Positions 1-8,915 of a stretch of 64,000 nucleotides of DNA are shown here, one piece after another; within the stretch, counting starts at the first letter, position 1, and every line of letters starts with the position of its first letter. The stretch is from contig NC_013156.1 of the NCBI RefSeq assembly GCF_000023985.1, forward strand, positions 980,363 through 1,044,362, read 5' to 3'. Under the pieces are notes generated by a model that was not told where the DNA came from, searched no databases, and was given only the letters and a program-made list of their open reading frames with translations. This DNA comes from Methanocaldococcus fervens AG86 (lineage in GTDB: Archaea; AGJL01; Methanococci; Methanococcales; Methanocaldococcaceae). Made by a program: the position numbers and the translations under genes.

Positions 1-112
1 GATTATTGTTCATCTCATTATATAAATACATTTTTGACCTCTCAGTTATAAAAATAGGGATATGTTGTATCCCAAAATTGTAGATTTACGATGTAATTGG
101 TATGAAAATAAT

Positions 113-520
113 TTAAAAGATAATAATATTGTCATAAATTTTTCCATTAATTTTTTCAATATTTTCATAAAACTTTGAAATAGTTTTAGAGTTCCCTTCA
201 ACAACAAAAATTTCTACTTTAGCATGTTTTCCACAAGATGTTGTTAAATATGACTGATTTATAGATTTTATAACTTCATTATATTCAAAATACAGTTTGC
301 TCATCTTTTCCATAGCTTCTTTTGTTGGATTATAGACAATAATTACAATCCCACCAATATTTCCCTCTTTATCCAAAGAATTACTTTCCAAAATATGTTT
401 TCTTACAGCATCCCTAATTAATTCACTCCTACTTGAATAACCTTTCTTTTTAACAATCTTATCAATCTCTTTTAAAAGAAATTTTGGGAAAGAAATGCTT
501 ATTCTCTCAGTATTAACCAT
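113..520 (-). CDS. NikR-like ribbon-helix-helix transcriptional regulator
   Basis: About 135 aa. The N-terminal 45 residues form a ribbon-helix-helix DNA-binding domain (RISISFPKFLLKEID, then SRSELIRDAVRKHI), followed by an ACT-like ligand domain (GIVIIVYNP, VEIFVVEG). This is the NikR domain order. The classical nickel ligands (His in the YxHH region, H-x-H, and a downstream Cys) are mostly absent: the corresponding part reads YFEYNEV and TTSCGKHAK. The metal or ligand is therefore unclear. The start was set at 520 because GTGATA lies 4 nt upstream; an in-frame start 39 nt further up would overlap agog. The gene lies 5 nt downstream of the glycosylase gene and probably shares its transcript. 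The family call is fairly sure, a nickel role is not. Confidence 0.75.
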   Translation of the reverse strand: MVNTERISISFPKFLLKEIDKIVKKKGYSSRSELIRDAVRKHILESNSLDKEGNIGGIVIIVYNPTKEAMEKMSKLYFEYNEVIKSINQSYLTTSCGKHAKVEIFVVEGNSKTISKFYENIEKINGKIYDNIIIF

Positions 521-525
521 AATTA

Positions 526-1146
526 TCACTTTAAAATCTTTCCAGTTCTTAAATACCAAATATATAAATCTAACTTAGAGAGCTTTAAATCTACTTCTTC
601 TCCAATATCTCTTAATATATTTTCAATTTTTATGTATTTTTTCCTATTCAATGTTTTTGGAATCTCATCAATATAATTATTTTCATAAAGTTCCCTTAAA
701 ATATGCCTGTCAATGATAGCAACATCGTCGTAACCAACATTCCTTAAAAAATGGCTTGCCTCTTTGTATCCAATTCCTTTTATATTTTTCACCAAAAACT
801 CCCTTGCTATCTTTTCATTTTCAAAACTTTCAACAATATCTTTGATATTTTTAAATTTTCTTGCTAAAACAATATATTCAGCCCTTTTTCTATAAAATCT
901 ATGCCCTAAATTTTTTAATCTCTCTTCCAATTCATCTCTTGGTAGAGTTAAGAATCCATTTCCAATTTCTTTTTGTATTCTTATCCCACCTTCAGCAGTA
1001 AAATTGGCAGTTAAAATGCAAAAGCAGAGTTCTTTAAACCACTCCTCATTAGGTTTATTTTTGAATGATTTAAATTCTTGAATTCTTTTATCAACAATAT
1101 CTTTAATTTCTGATTTTTTTAACTCTTCAATTTTTTTAATTAGCAT
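526..1146 (-). CDS. ogg: 8-oxoguanine DNA glycosylase/AP lyase (Ogg2 type)
   Basis: 206 aa, HhH-GPD superfamily, base-excision repair of 8-oxoguanine with associated AP lyase activity. The helix-hairpin-helix is visible at about residues 122-150 (NIKGIGYKEASHFLRNVG), with the catalytic Lys inside it (GYKEA) and the conserved Asp following (AIIDRHI). The length fits the archaeal Ogg2 family, for which the M. jannaschii enzyme is a reference. It is followed after 5 nt by the NikR-like gene. The reading frame is intact. An oxidative-damage repair gene fits the oxygen-defence content of the next 18 kb. Confidence 0.88.
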   Translation of the reverse strand: MLIKKIEELKKSEIKDIVDKRIQEFKSFKNKPNEEWFKELCFCILTANFTAEGGIRIQKEIGNGFLTLPRDELEERLKNLGHRFYRKRAEYIVLARKFKNIKDIVESFENEKIAREFLVKNIKGIGYKEASHFLRNVGYDDVAIIDRHILRELYENNYIDEIPKTLNRKKYIKIENILRDIGEEVDLKLSKLDLYIWYLRTGKILK

Positions 1147-1170
1147 TATTTCACCAAAAATTAAAAAAGT

Positions 1171-1734
1171 TTAAGGTTTTTGCTTTTTCATCTCTATATG
1201 TTTTAAAATAATCCTTTCAATATCCTCTGGTTTGTCTAAAACTTCAATTCCCTCCATCTTTCTAATCCTTTCGACATTCTCAACATCGACATCTCTAATA
1301 TACAATGTTAGTTTTTTGTTTCCTGGTAGAAGAGTTTCTATTTTTCCTTTTTTGTTATCTGGTGGGAAAATATAGACGGGAACTCTCGCTTTCATTGCTT
1401 GGGCAACTGAGTTAGTTATTAAAGTGTCTGCGATTCCATAGGCAATTTTTGCCGTTGTATTCGCAGTTGCTGGAGCCACTAAAAATAAATCATACTTTCC
1501 TGTCTGCAACTTCCCAACTAAAAATGGAGCATTTGCATTAACTTCAACCCTCAAATCATAAAATTCATCTTCCAAAACCTGCCAGAGTTTATACCACTTT
1601 ACAACAATCTTTGCATTTTTTGAGAGATAAATATCTACATCCAAATTGTATTTGTTTTTTAGCTTCTTCATTATTTCAACAACTTCTGGCAGTTTATCCC
1701 CACATCCAGTTATCCCCCATGCGATTCTTAACAT
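1171..1734 (-). CDS. afpA: Archaeoflavoprotein AfpA-like (HFCD-family flavoprotein)
   Basis: About 187 aa, a single homo-oligomeric flavin-containing Cys decarboxylase-type flavoprotein fold. Visible marks are the N-terminal GITGCGDKLPEVVEIM flavin-phosphate region and the LVAPATANTTAKIAYGIADTL segment (PxTxNT motif). Members of this archaeal family (AfpA, and the related DmrB/DmrX-type dihydromethanopterin reductases) take electrons from ferredoxin or NADH-like donors. Which reaction applies here cannot be told from sequence. The start at 1734 was chosen because GGGGATAA precedes that ATG; the longer frame has four extra residues and no better ribosome binding site. It lies 24 nt upstream of ogg on the same strand. 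Confidence 0.72.
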   Translation of the reverse strand: MLRIAWGITGCGDKLPEVVEIMKKLKNKYNLDVDIYLSKNAKIVVKWYKLWQVLEDEFYDLRVEVNANAPFLVGKLQTGKYDLFLVAPATANTTAKIAYGIADTLITNSVAQAMKARVPVYIFPPDNKKGKIETLLPGNKKLTLYIRDVDVENVERIRKMEGIEVLDKPEDIERIILKHIEMKKQKP

Positions 1735-1770
1735 AATTATCCCCAATGATATTTAGTTGTTTTAGTAATT

Positions 1771-2631
1771 TTATAAATCGCTTAATTTATTTTTACCAGT
1801 CCAATCTCCTTCCCTTAAATATAGATATGTCCATTTCTCATTTGTTGCTTTACTTATTGCTTCACACCATTTTTTAGCAGATATATTTTTATCTGGGACT
1901 TGGATTTCCTCCCTACCTTTGGTTTCTATTAGATAATATCCATCTTCTGCTTTAACTATGAAATCAGGATAAAACTTTCTCCATTTTCTTTCTCTTGAAT
2001 CATAATATGACATTCCTAATTTTGTAACATGTCTAAGATTTTTTATAAAGTATATTACATCTTCTGCCCTTGTTAAGAATCTAACAAAGTCAGCTTCCAT
2101 ATCGTTATCTACTGGTGTGGATGGGATTTTTATCTCATTTCCATTTTCATCATAAGTGATTCTTGCAAATAAACTTTTATCATTATCTACAAAATTTTTA
2201 GACCATGGAAATCCATCTATGTCGCTTAATGATATAAATTCATCTATTTCTACTTTTGATGACATAACAGGATTATTTATAATTCCTTTGGCAATATTTA
2301 ATATATCATTTTTTATTTTGTTAAACCATCCTTTGTATATTAGGAATTTTATCACCTTTTCATTGAGTTCAACTTTTTTATCAAATAGCCTTTCTTCAAT
2401 ATATTCCTCAAGTTTGTTCATTAAGACGGCATAAGAGTTTGGTAGAGGGATTAGTTCTTCCAAATCCCTTGCCAATTTTGAGATTTTTATAATTGGGACG
2501 TTTAGGTCTCCAATTATTGTTCCTCTGTCTAAGGTTGTTCCTTCTAAATCAACAACCTCATACTCATAAATTTTTTTAAGTTCTTCAATTTCAGAGGCAT
2601 TAAAAACATTTATTGGCAATTTTGAGAACAT
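1771..2631 (-). CDS. Type III-like restriction enzyme, C-terminal nuclease part (res fragment)
   Basis: 286 aa, continuous in sense with the helicase fragment upstream, which it overlaps by 22 nt in another frame. It carries the PD-(D/E)xK nuclease core at about residues 222-240: YPDFIV, then LIETKGRE. This is where Res subunits have their endonuclease domain. It starts in mid-domain (MFSKLPINVF) and has no obvious ribosome binding site of its own, so it is most simply the 3' half of one Res gene split by a frameshift near 2631. Alternatively, two polypeptides may assemble, as in some split Res systems. I favour frameshift. Confidence 0.72.
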   Translation of the reverse strand: MFSKLPINVFNASEIEELKKIYEYEVVDLEGTTLDRGTIIGDLNVPIIKISKLARDLEELIPLPNSYAVLMNKLEEYIEERLFDKKVELNEKVIKFLIYKGWFNKIKNDILNIAKGIINNPVMSSKVEIDEFISLSDIDGFPWSKNFVDNDKSLFARITYDENGNEIKIPSTPVDNDMEADFVRFLTRAEDVIYFIKNLRHVTKLGMSYYDSRERKWRKFYPDFIVKAEDGYYLIETKGREEIQVPDKNISAKKWCEAISKATNEKWTYLYLREGDWTGKNKLSDL

Positions 2632-4565
2632 TTCTCAATGATTCTTTCAGTGTCAATTTCTTCAATATAGGATACAAATTCCCCTTTTGGTATTTTAAAG
2701 TCAATATCATCCCTTGGAACAAATGAGATAAAGAATTTATTTGGAGCTTCAGGAATTTTTATGCCTTCAAGTGATTCAAGATTATCTATAACTTTTAATA
2801 AGTTTGGGGGTCCTACAACCTCCAATATATTTATCCATCTTTCCAAGTCAATGCCTTCATTTGGAAAGAGTTTTCTCAATCCCCTACCAATAACTTGTTC
2901 AGGTAGGATTTCTCTTTCTGATGAATAGGAACGGAGACCTAAAATAACTGTAACAGAACGGACATCCCATCCCTCATTTAGCATCATTACGCTTACAACA
3001 ACCTCAACTGGGTTGTTAGGATTGTCAATGTTTCTTACAAGCTCAACAGCAAGGTCTTTGTTAAGTTCTTTTTCTTCTCCATTAATGATAATTTTTGATA
3101 CAATTTCTTTACTTTTTTCTTTGATTTTTACCTTCCATTCATCTAAGTTTGAGTGTATTAAAAGCATGTTTGATGCATCTATATCTGGCTCTTTTAATAG
3201 TTCTTCATATATTAATTCTGCAGTTTCTGTTTCATCTGCCATCACAAATAATACAGATTTTTTTCCAAGTTCTTTTAATTTTTCCTTATGTTTTCTCCAT
3301 CTTTCAAGAGCTGCTTTAATGTATGGTTGGAGGTCTTCTATTTTAAAACCTTTTTTAATTGGTGGGGCATCTTTAACTATAACTTTTGTTGGATATTTTA
3401 TAATCCCTGTTTGGAGAGCTTCTCTTAATGAGAAATCAACAATAATCCATGGGAATAATTCCCCTCTTTCATTTTTTGGAGTAGCTGAAAAGTCAAGCTC
3501 CATAAAGATGCCTTTATTATGTTTGTCTATTAATTTTCTATTGAGTTCCCAAATATATTTTTGCCAGCTACTCTCCTCTCTATGGATATGGTGGGCTTCA
3601 TCCTTTAAAATCATAATATTTGGGTAATTTATTAAAATATCCCAGAGCTTTATAGACGTTGCCTTATATGGGTCTTTTCCTGGGTTTGGAATACCAGTTA
3701 AGGATTCTAATATATCTTCTTTCTTTCTTTTTGATTTTTGGAATCCAATTTGATGGATGTTTGTTATAAATATAACGCCTTCATCTTCTGGGGGAAGGAA
3801 TCTATCTGCATCTGAAAATGTATCTCTTGTGATTATTTGGATTTTGAAATCATTTTTCCAATTTTGGGGAATTAGGTTAAATTCATTAAATATTGAAAGA
3901 TTTTCAATATCTCTTTTTAATCTATCATAGACAATTATATTTGGTGCTACAAATAGGAAAAATCTTGAATAGTTGTTACTTTCATAGAGATAATTAAAGA
4001 ATGACCACACAGTAATTAAAGCCATTGTCAGTGTTTTTCCACTACCAGTTGCCATTCTAAATGCATATCTTGGGTATTTGTCATATTCTTCATAACTAAA
4101 TATTGGGAAAGCTCCATATTTGTTTATAATTTCAGAGACATTTTTTATGCCTTCTACTTCGTAGAGATAGATGAGTGTTTCAACTGCCTCTCTTTGAGAA
4201 AACCAAAATGGTTTGTCTCTTGGATAATTAAACCAAAAATCTAATAGGTATTTTGAGGTTTCTGTTGTGTTTGGGTAGTTGTTTTCTCTCCATTCCTTAA
4301 CTTTTATTCTGATGTTATTCACTGCTAATGCCTCTGATGGAAATCTTGCATAAGGGTTGTTGTTTTTTCTTTCTTGTTTTGCCCAATTTATGCCATTTTG
4401 TATGTATTCTTTGAACATCATAATAGAATTTTCATCATAACTTTTTAATCTTATTTCTTTTGGATAAGGGATGAGAATTGAGTCGGGGAGAATAAATGTT
4501 ATCTCTGAAGGTGGCTTTTTTATATCAATTTTTATTGGTTTTCTTCCTGGCTTTCTTTTTGGCAT
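2610..4565 (-). CDS. Type III-like restriction enzyme, helicase part (res fragment)
   Basis: 651 aa superfamily 2 helicase/translocase. Walker A is MATGSGKT at about residue 171, the DEAH box is LKDEAHHIH at about 321, motif III is LDFSATP, and motif VI is EQVIGRGLRKL near residue 563. The frame ends abruptly with KCSQNCQ. The next frame continues the protein into a PD-(D/E)xK domain, so the two together would be about 930 aa, the usual size of a Res subunit. The start codon overlaps the mod stop (TAATG), showing a mod-res operon. Adding one base or removing two in the GAGAAATG stretch near 2630 restores one frame. Confidence 0.78.
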   Translation of the reverse strand: MPKRKPGRKPIKIDIKKPPSEITFILPDSILIPYPKEIRLKSYDENSIMMFKEYIQNGINWAKQERKNNNPYARFPSEALAVNNIRIKVKEWRENNYPNTTETSKYLLDFWFNYPRDKPFWFSQREAVETLIYLYEVEGIKNVSEIINKYGAFPIFSYEEYDKYPRYAFRMATGSGKTLTMALITVWSFFNYLYESNNYSRFFLFVAPNIIVYDRLKRDIENLSIFNEFNLIPQNWKNDFKIQIITRDTFSDADRFLPPEDEGVIFITNIHQIGFQKSKRKKEDILESLTGIPNPGKDPYKATSIKLWDILINYPNIMILKDEAHHIHREESSWQKYIWELNRKLIDKHNKGIFMELDFSATPKNERGELFPWIIVDFSLREALQTGIIKYPTKVIVKDAPPIKKGFKIEDLQPYIKAALERWRKHKEKLKELGKKSVLFVMADETETAELIYEELLKEPDIDASNMLLIHSNLDEWKVKIKEKSKEIVSKIIINGEEKELNKDLAVELVRNIDNPNNPVEVVVSVMMLNEGWDVRSVTVILGLRSYSSEREILPEQVIGRGLRKLFPNEGIDLERWINILEVVGPPNLLKVIDNLESLEGIKIPEAPNKFFISFVPRDDIDFKIPKGEFVSYIEEIDTERIIEKCSQNCQ

Positions 4566-5854
4566 TATTCCACCTTTATGGTAAGTTCTTTTGATGTTTC
4601 TCCCCCAAAAATATCGATAACTTTTACAACAACTCTATATGTTCCTGGGTTTTCATAAGTGTGTTCTGCTATTGGGCAAATTTTACCTTCTGCAAGTTTT
4701 TTATCAAAACTTACAAAATCATGCTTAAAGATTTTTCCATCATAATCCCAATCTACTGCCCAATAGTTTATTAAAGGTAAGAAATATTTTTTGCCTTCTT
4801 TTATTGATGATTCTATCTTTTTTCTTATTTTTTCTTCAATATCTTCATAGCCATGAGGCAATTTTATCCAAAAGTCCTCTATTTCTATTCTAACATATTT
4901 TTTGTTTTGTGTTACTTTGAGTTTTAGATAACCTGGCTCAATAAACCTTAAAATTTTTCTTATTTCTTCATCAAATGCATATTCAAAGTTTATGACTTTT
5001 GATAAATCAATTTTATACTTTTTAAGGACATCTTGGAGTTTTGAAATTGGTGGGATGTGTAAAAGTTTTATATTAATGCCTAATTTTTCCCATTCATCTT
5101 TTGCTTTTTCAAAAGTATCAGGTGCCCAGTCCCATCCTAAGATTGTTAAAGTCCAGTCATTAAATGGGGAATTTTTAAATTCTTCAATTGTTGTTGAGAT
5201 TTCTGCGGGTGTTATTGGATAGTTTATATGCTCAACATGGATTATTTCTTTGTCTTTTTCTTTTATTCCGTGTAGATATTTGAATGCTCCTTTTATTGGT
5301 GATGCACCATAGAGATTTAAAATTAAATTTATTGTTTCCTTTCTATTTGTTAATTTATCAGTTAAATAATTGCCTATTGTTATTAAATAGAATGGTCTCG
5401 CTGAAAATCCATATTTTGGTCTTTTACTTTCATCTTTAACCTTTATGCCCAATGCTTTTGAGTTTGCAATATCTAAGAGTCGTTTTCTTGTAACATGAAT
5501 GGCATATTTAGACATATCACAACCAATCCATCTCCTTCCTAATTTTTCTGCAACTGCTAAGGTTGTTCCAGAACCGCAGAAAAAGTCAGCAACTATATCT
5601 CCTTCATTTGTTGATGCTAAGATAATCCTCTCTAAGAGTTTTTCTGGTTTTTGAGTTGGGCATCCTAAATTTTCAATTTTGCTTCTTTTTGCTATTGGAA
5701 AATACCACCAATCTTCTGGTATCTTTCCTTTTTTCATGTATTCTTCTGCAGATTTTTCATCTAATCCTCCATGGAATCCCCCAATATGAACTTCTGAAGG
5801 AACTCTAATTAAATCATCATTAAAAGTGTAATTATCACTTTTTGAATACCACAA
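4565..5854 (-). CDS. Type III-like DNA adenine methyltransferase, C-terminal part (mod fragment)
   Basis: 429 aa open frame with an apparent TTG start; in-frame codons open further upstream to about 5876. It contains the AdoMet motif ([17 protein letters not shown], about residues 90-106), which follows the DPPF motif of the upstream fragment. That order is the beta class of N6-adenine/N4-cytosine methylases used by Type III Mod. The first residues ([11 protein letters not shown]) continue directly from the [11 protein letters not shown] end of the upstream fragment. At the C-terminus (about 375-429) a PKD-like beta-sandwich signature is visible ([17 protein letters not shown]), which is unexpected in a cytoplasmic methylase. 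Without its N-terminal part the methylase should be inactive. Confidence 0.75.
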   Translation of the reverse strand: MWYSKSDNYTFNDDLIRVPSEVHIGGFHGGLDEKSAEEYMKKGKIPEDWWYFPIAKRSKIENLGCPTQKPEKLLERIILASTNEGDIVADFFCGSGTTLAVAEKLGRRWIGCDMSKYAIHVTRKRLLDIANSKALGIKVKDESKRPKYGFSARPFYLITIGNYLTDKLTNRKETINLILNLYGASPIKGAFKYLHGIKEKDKEIIHVEHINYPITPAEISTTIEEFKNSPFNDWTLTILGWDWAPDTFEKAKDEWEKLGINIKLLHIPPISKLQDVLKKYKIDLSKVINFEYAFDEEIRKILRFIEPGYLKLKVTQNKKYVRIEIEDFWIKLPHGYEDIEEKIRKKIESSIKEGKKYFLPLINYWAVDWDYDGKIFKHDFVSFDKKLAEGKICPIAEHTYENPGTYRVVVKVIDIFGGETSKELTIKVE

Positions 5855-5861
5855 AATTACA

Positions 5862-6548
5862 TCATGTATTGAAACATTTCATATTAGGTGAGCCAGGGCC
5901 GTGATATGTCCATATAATCTCATTTCTAAAATTCTCCTTCCCAAAAATCTCATCCATCATTAATTTAACATAATGCACCATTCTATAATCTAAATGCACA
6001 TAGATAGAGCCATCATCTGCTAAAAGTTCCTTCATTAAAACCAATCTCTCATACATATATCTTAAATAAGAAGCAATCCTTTCCTCTGGTGTACTTCCTC
6101 CCCACATGTCTCTATATGCTAATTCTTCTATTATTGATGGTTTATACTCAATATCACTTTTTTTAACAAACTCCTTCCAACTCTCTGGAACCGGCACTTT
6201 AAAGGAAAAATCTGCTCCAGTAGCAAATGGTGGGTCTATATAAATCAGCTTAATCTTCCCTCTTAAACTTAAAATCTTCCCATCTATCTCTATTCCATTT
6301 AGCAAAGAAGACATTGCCAATTTATTATCTCCCCAAATTAGCAAATTTTTCCAATCTTTTGGATAGTTTTTAGGCCATGCATCTTCTGGAAATAATGTTG
6401 TTTGAGTTCTTTTATTTATCCCTAAAAGTTCAATTTTTTGAAATGGTAAGGAAATTTTTTTAACTTCTCTAACTTTTCCATAATATTCATCAACACTTCT
6501 TTTGTAAATGGTTTTTCTCTCTTCCCATCCCATAAAAGTTCTACCCAT
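5862..6548 (-). CDS. Type III-like DNA adenine methyltransferase, N-terminal part (mod fragment)
   Basis: 228 aa carrying the catalytic IYIDPPF motif (about residues 104-110) and the [11 protein letters not shown] segment; it ends by frameshift at PNMKCFNT. Deleting one A near 5873 joins it to the next fragment as [17 protein letters not shown]. The start is also suspect. A strong ribosome binding site (GGGGAGGT) serves an ATG at 6556 in a different frame reading [12 protein letters not shown], and a two-base change in a GAGAGA repeat near 6516-6522 would fuse that to [11 protein letters not shown]. The original gene therefore probably spanned 4565-6556 and now holds two frame breaks. Confidence 0.7.
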   Translation of the reverse strand: MGRTFMGWEERKTIYKRSVDEYYGKVREVKKISLPFQKIELLGINKRTQTTLFPEDAWPKNYPKDWKNLLIWGDNKLAMSSLLNGIEIDGKILSLRGKIKLIYIDPPFATGADFSFKVPVPESWKEFVKKSDIEYKPSIIEELAYRDMWGGSTPEERIASYLRYMYERLVLMKELLADDGSIYVHLDYRMVHYVKLMMDEIFGKENFRNEIIWTYHGPGSPNMKCFNT

Positions 6549-6739
6549 CCAGTCATATTACCTCCCCTTTATATAAATAAACTTTTAAGTTAAGTAAATC
6601 ATAATTTAGTTTAAATTATGTTATTTACTACTTAGAGAATTAATAAAATAATTAAGAATAAAATAATTTTTAACTATTGTATAATGAAACATTTACAATA
6701 AAATCTTTACTATTTAGTCCTCGCTAATCTAATATTTAT

Positions 6740-7339
6740 TTATTGTAACTTCTTCTTTTCTTTTAAAACCTCATAAAACCTATTAAGTGTCTTCCTCAAA
6801 ACTCTTAATCCCTCTTCATCCTCTTCAACTCCTTTCTTCCCCATATCTTTAGACCAAAACGTAGCTCCTAAATTAGCACCAAAAGAGCCTCCTCCAACAG
6901 GAATCATTTCATTTATTATAAAAAAGTCATGTATCGTTCTTAAAGCAATCTCTTGCCCTCCATTTCTATCCCCACCAACGGCAATTCCCATACCTACTTT
7001 TCCCTTTAAAATTTTTGGATCTTTTGCCAATATTGCTCTACATCTATCCATTAACGTCTTTAACTGCCCAGAAACGTTTCCTTGATAGACTGGAGTTCCT
7101 ATTATAACCCCATCCGCCCATATAAGGTTTTCATAAACTTCTTCCATATCATCTTTATTTATACAACCCTCTTTTTTCCTTACACAGTAATCACAATGAA
7201 GGCAGAAATTGATAGTTTTTCTATTAACTGAAAAGTATCTAACATCAGCTCCTTTCTCCTTTAGATAATTCAAGGCATAATTTACTGCAAAATGAGTCCC
7301 TTGCAATCTTGGACTTCCGCTAATACCAAAAATCTTCAT
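6740..7339 (-). CDS. Iron-sulfur flavoprotein (Isf family)
   Basis: 199 aa NADPH-dependent FMN reductase-like flavodoxin fold with an added compact cysteine motif. The FMN phosphate loop is GISGSPRLQGTHF at the N-terminus. The cluster motif CLHCDYCVRKKEGC (C-x2-C-x2-C-x5-C) is at about residues 47-60. This spacing is the signature of Isf, which moves electrons between ferredoxin and acceptors and has been shown in related proteins to reduce O2 or H2O2. It is the first gene of the minus-strand redox cluster in coordinate order, and lies downstream of fprA with a 17-nt gap, so the two are probably cotranscribed. Confidence 0.87.
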   Translation of the reverse strand: MKIFGISGSPRLQGTHFAVNYALNYLKEKGADVRYFSVNRKTINFCLHCDYCVRKKEGCINKDDMEEVYENLIWADGVIIGTPVYQGNVSGQLKTLMDRCRAILAKDPKILKGKVGMGIAVGGDRNGGQEIALRTIHDFFIINEMIPVGGGSFGANLGATFWSKDMGKKGVEEDEEGLRVLRKTLNRFYEVLKEKKKLQ

Positions 7340-7356
7340 AATTCCACCAAATAAAT

Positions 7357-8523
7357 TTAAATATCTGCCAATCTTTTACCAAACTCATAACATTTTTTCA
7401 AATCATCTTCTTTTGGAGCAAATTTTACCTTTAAGCATTCGTCATCAACTATCTTAAATCCTAAGCTTTCAAATACTCTTTTAATTTTTTCAGTAGCCAT
7501 TTCCATCCAACCATAAGAACCAAAAGCAACCCCTATTTTGTTTGTTGGCTTTAATCCCTCCATATATGTTAGGAATTTACCAACTTCAGGGTAGGGATTT
7601 CCATTTAATGTTGGCGAACCAATTAAAACATACTTTGCATCTAAAATTTCCTTCATTATCGTGTTCATTGGAGTTTCAGATATTCTATACAATTTTACTT
7701 CAACACCGCCATCTATTAAACCCCCTGCAATTGCATGAGCAATCTTTTTAGTTGAATTATACATTGTGTCATAGGCAATAACTGCCTTATTTTCAATTTT
7801 GTCGTTTGCCCAATCTAAATATTTTTTTATAATTTCATCTATCTTTTCTTTCCATATAATTCCATGAGAAGGACAGATAAGCTCTATATCTAAATCTTTT
7901 AGGGAATTTATTGTATTAGGGATTAGCATCTTGTAAGGCATTAGTATGTTTGCAAAATACTCTTTGGCATGTTCAAAAACTTCATCTCCAATTTCATAAT
8001 CAAATTTTTCAGAGCTTGCTATGTGCTGCCCAAATGCATCGTTTGAGAATAAAACTTTATCCTCCTTACAGTAAGTTACCATGTTGTCAGGCCAATGTAG
8101 CATAGGGGTTCTTATAAACTTTAATGTCCTATCTCCAATACTTATCTCGTCTCCAGTATCTACAATAAGGAAATCCCAACCTTTAGTGTCATAATTTAAA
8201 GATAAATGCTCCTTTCCTTTTTCATTTGTTATTATCGTGGCGTTGCTAATTTCAACAATCTTATCAACACAACCGCTGTGGTCTTTTTCCACGTGATTAA
8301 CAACAACATAATCAATATCTTTTGGATTTATTATTTGAGAGATTCCATTTATTAGTTCATCAAACATATAATCCTTTGCAGTATCAATAAGGACAGTTTC
8401 TTTATCTTTTATTAGATAAGAGTTGTAGGTTGAACCGTTTTGTGTTATATATTCATGGAAATTCCTAACTTCCCAGTCGATTACACCAACCCAAAAAATG
8501 TCCTTTTTTATCTCAACTGCCAT
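7357..8523 (-). CDS. fprA: F420H2 oxidase FprA (diiron flavodoxin-like protein)
   Basis: 388 aa A-type flavoprotein. The N-terminal metallo-beta-lactamase-like domain holds the diiron ligands in HVEKDHSG (H-x-E-x-D-H, residues about 78-85), HWPD and CPSHG; the C-terminal flavodoxin domain begins near residue 248 (AVIAYDTMYNSTKKIAHAIAGG). In methanogens this enzyme reduces O2 to water with reduced F420. A second copy lies at 16050. It is flanked by the iron-sulfur flavoprotein downstream and a DsrE-like gene and rubrerythrin upstream, all on the minus strand with short gaps, forming one oxygen-detoxification operon. Confidence 0.92.
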   Translation of the reverse strand: MAVEIKKDIFWVGVIDWEVRNFHEYITQNGSTYNSYLIKDKETVLIDTAKDYMFDELINGISQIINPKDIDYVVVNHVEKDHSGCVDKIVEISNATIITNEKGKEHLSLNYDTKGWDFLIVDTGDEISIGDRTLKFIRTPMLHWPDNMVTYCKEDKVLFSNDAFGQHIASSEKFDYEIGDEVFEHAKEYFANILMPYKMLIPNTINSLKDLDIELICPSHGIIWKEKIDEIIKKYLDWANDKIENKAVIAYDTMYNSTKKIAHAIAGGLIDGGVEVKLYRISETPMNTIMKEILDAKYVLIGSPTLNGNPYPEVGKFLTYMEGLKPTNKIGVAFGSYGWMEMATEKIKRVFESLGFKIVDDECLKVKFAPKEDDLKKCYEFGKRLADI

Positions 8524-8556
8524 AACATCACCTTAAAAATAAAATTTAAAAAAGAG

Positions 8557-8907
8557 TTAGAGTTCAATAATTCTATATCCTTCATCTAAATATTTCTTTA
8601 AGCTCACATGTCCAAATAAATCATTTTCTAATGTTAATTTCCCTTTAATTTCGTCTTTAACGTTAAACATGTCTGAGCATGCTTCACATACTACAAAATC
8701 ATCTTTTAATTTTTCAAAATGGTTTTTTAATGGATGATTCTCACTCAGCAAATCTCTTGCCCATAAAACTGCCTCCCCCTCTAATAGTATTTTTACTTCA
8801 TCCCCTTTTTCCTTCAACTCATTTGCAAACAATAAAGTGTGGAACATTACTGGCATATTTGGCTTATCCTTATGTGAGTATGATAAAATTAGAAATGCAA
8901 CTTTCAT
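8557..8907 (-). CDS. DsrE-family protein
   Basis: 116 aa alpha/beta protein of the DsrE/DsrF-like family (MKVAFLILSYSHKDKPNM start, FANELKEKGDEVKILLEGEA, then VVCEACSDMF). Two cysteines in CEAC sit where the family carries its active or sulfur-carrying Cys. The family moves sulfane sulfur or acts as small redox partners; the substrate here is unknown. It lies between rubrerythrin (8 nt upstream) and fprA (33 nt downstream), which suggests a role linked to redox defence or Fe-S repair. The frame is intact. Confidence 0.75.
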   Translation of the reverse strand: MKVAFLILSYSHKDKPNMPVMFHTLLFANELKEKGDEVKILLEGEAVLWARDLLSENHPLKNHFEKLKDDFVVCEACSDMFNVKDEIKGKLTLENDLFGHVSLKKYLDEGYRIIEL

Positions 8908-8915
8908 ATTCCCAC

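Noticed and set aside
1-112. Possible gene at the left window edge
   Set aside because: No frame with coding character; AT-rich downstream region of the NikR-like gene.
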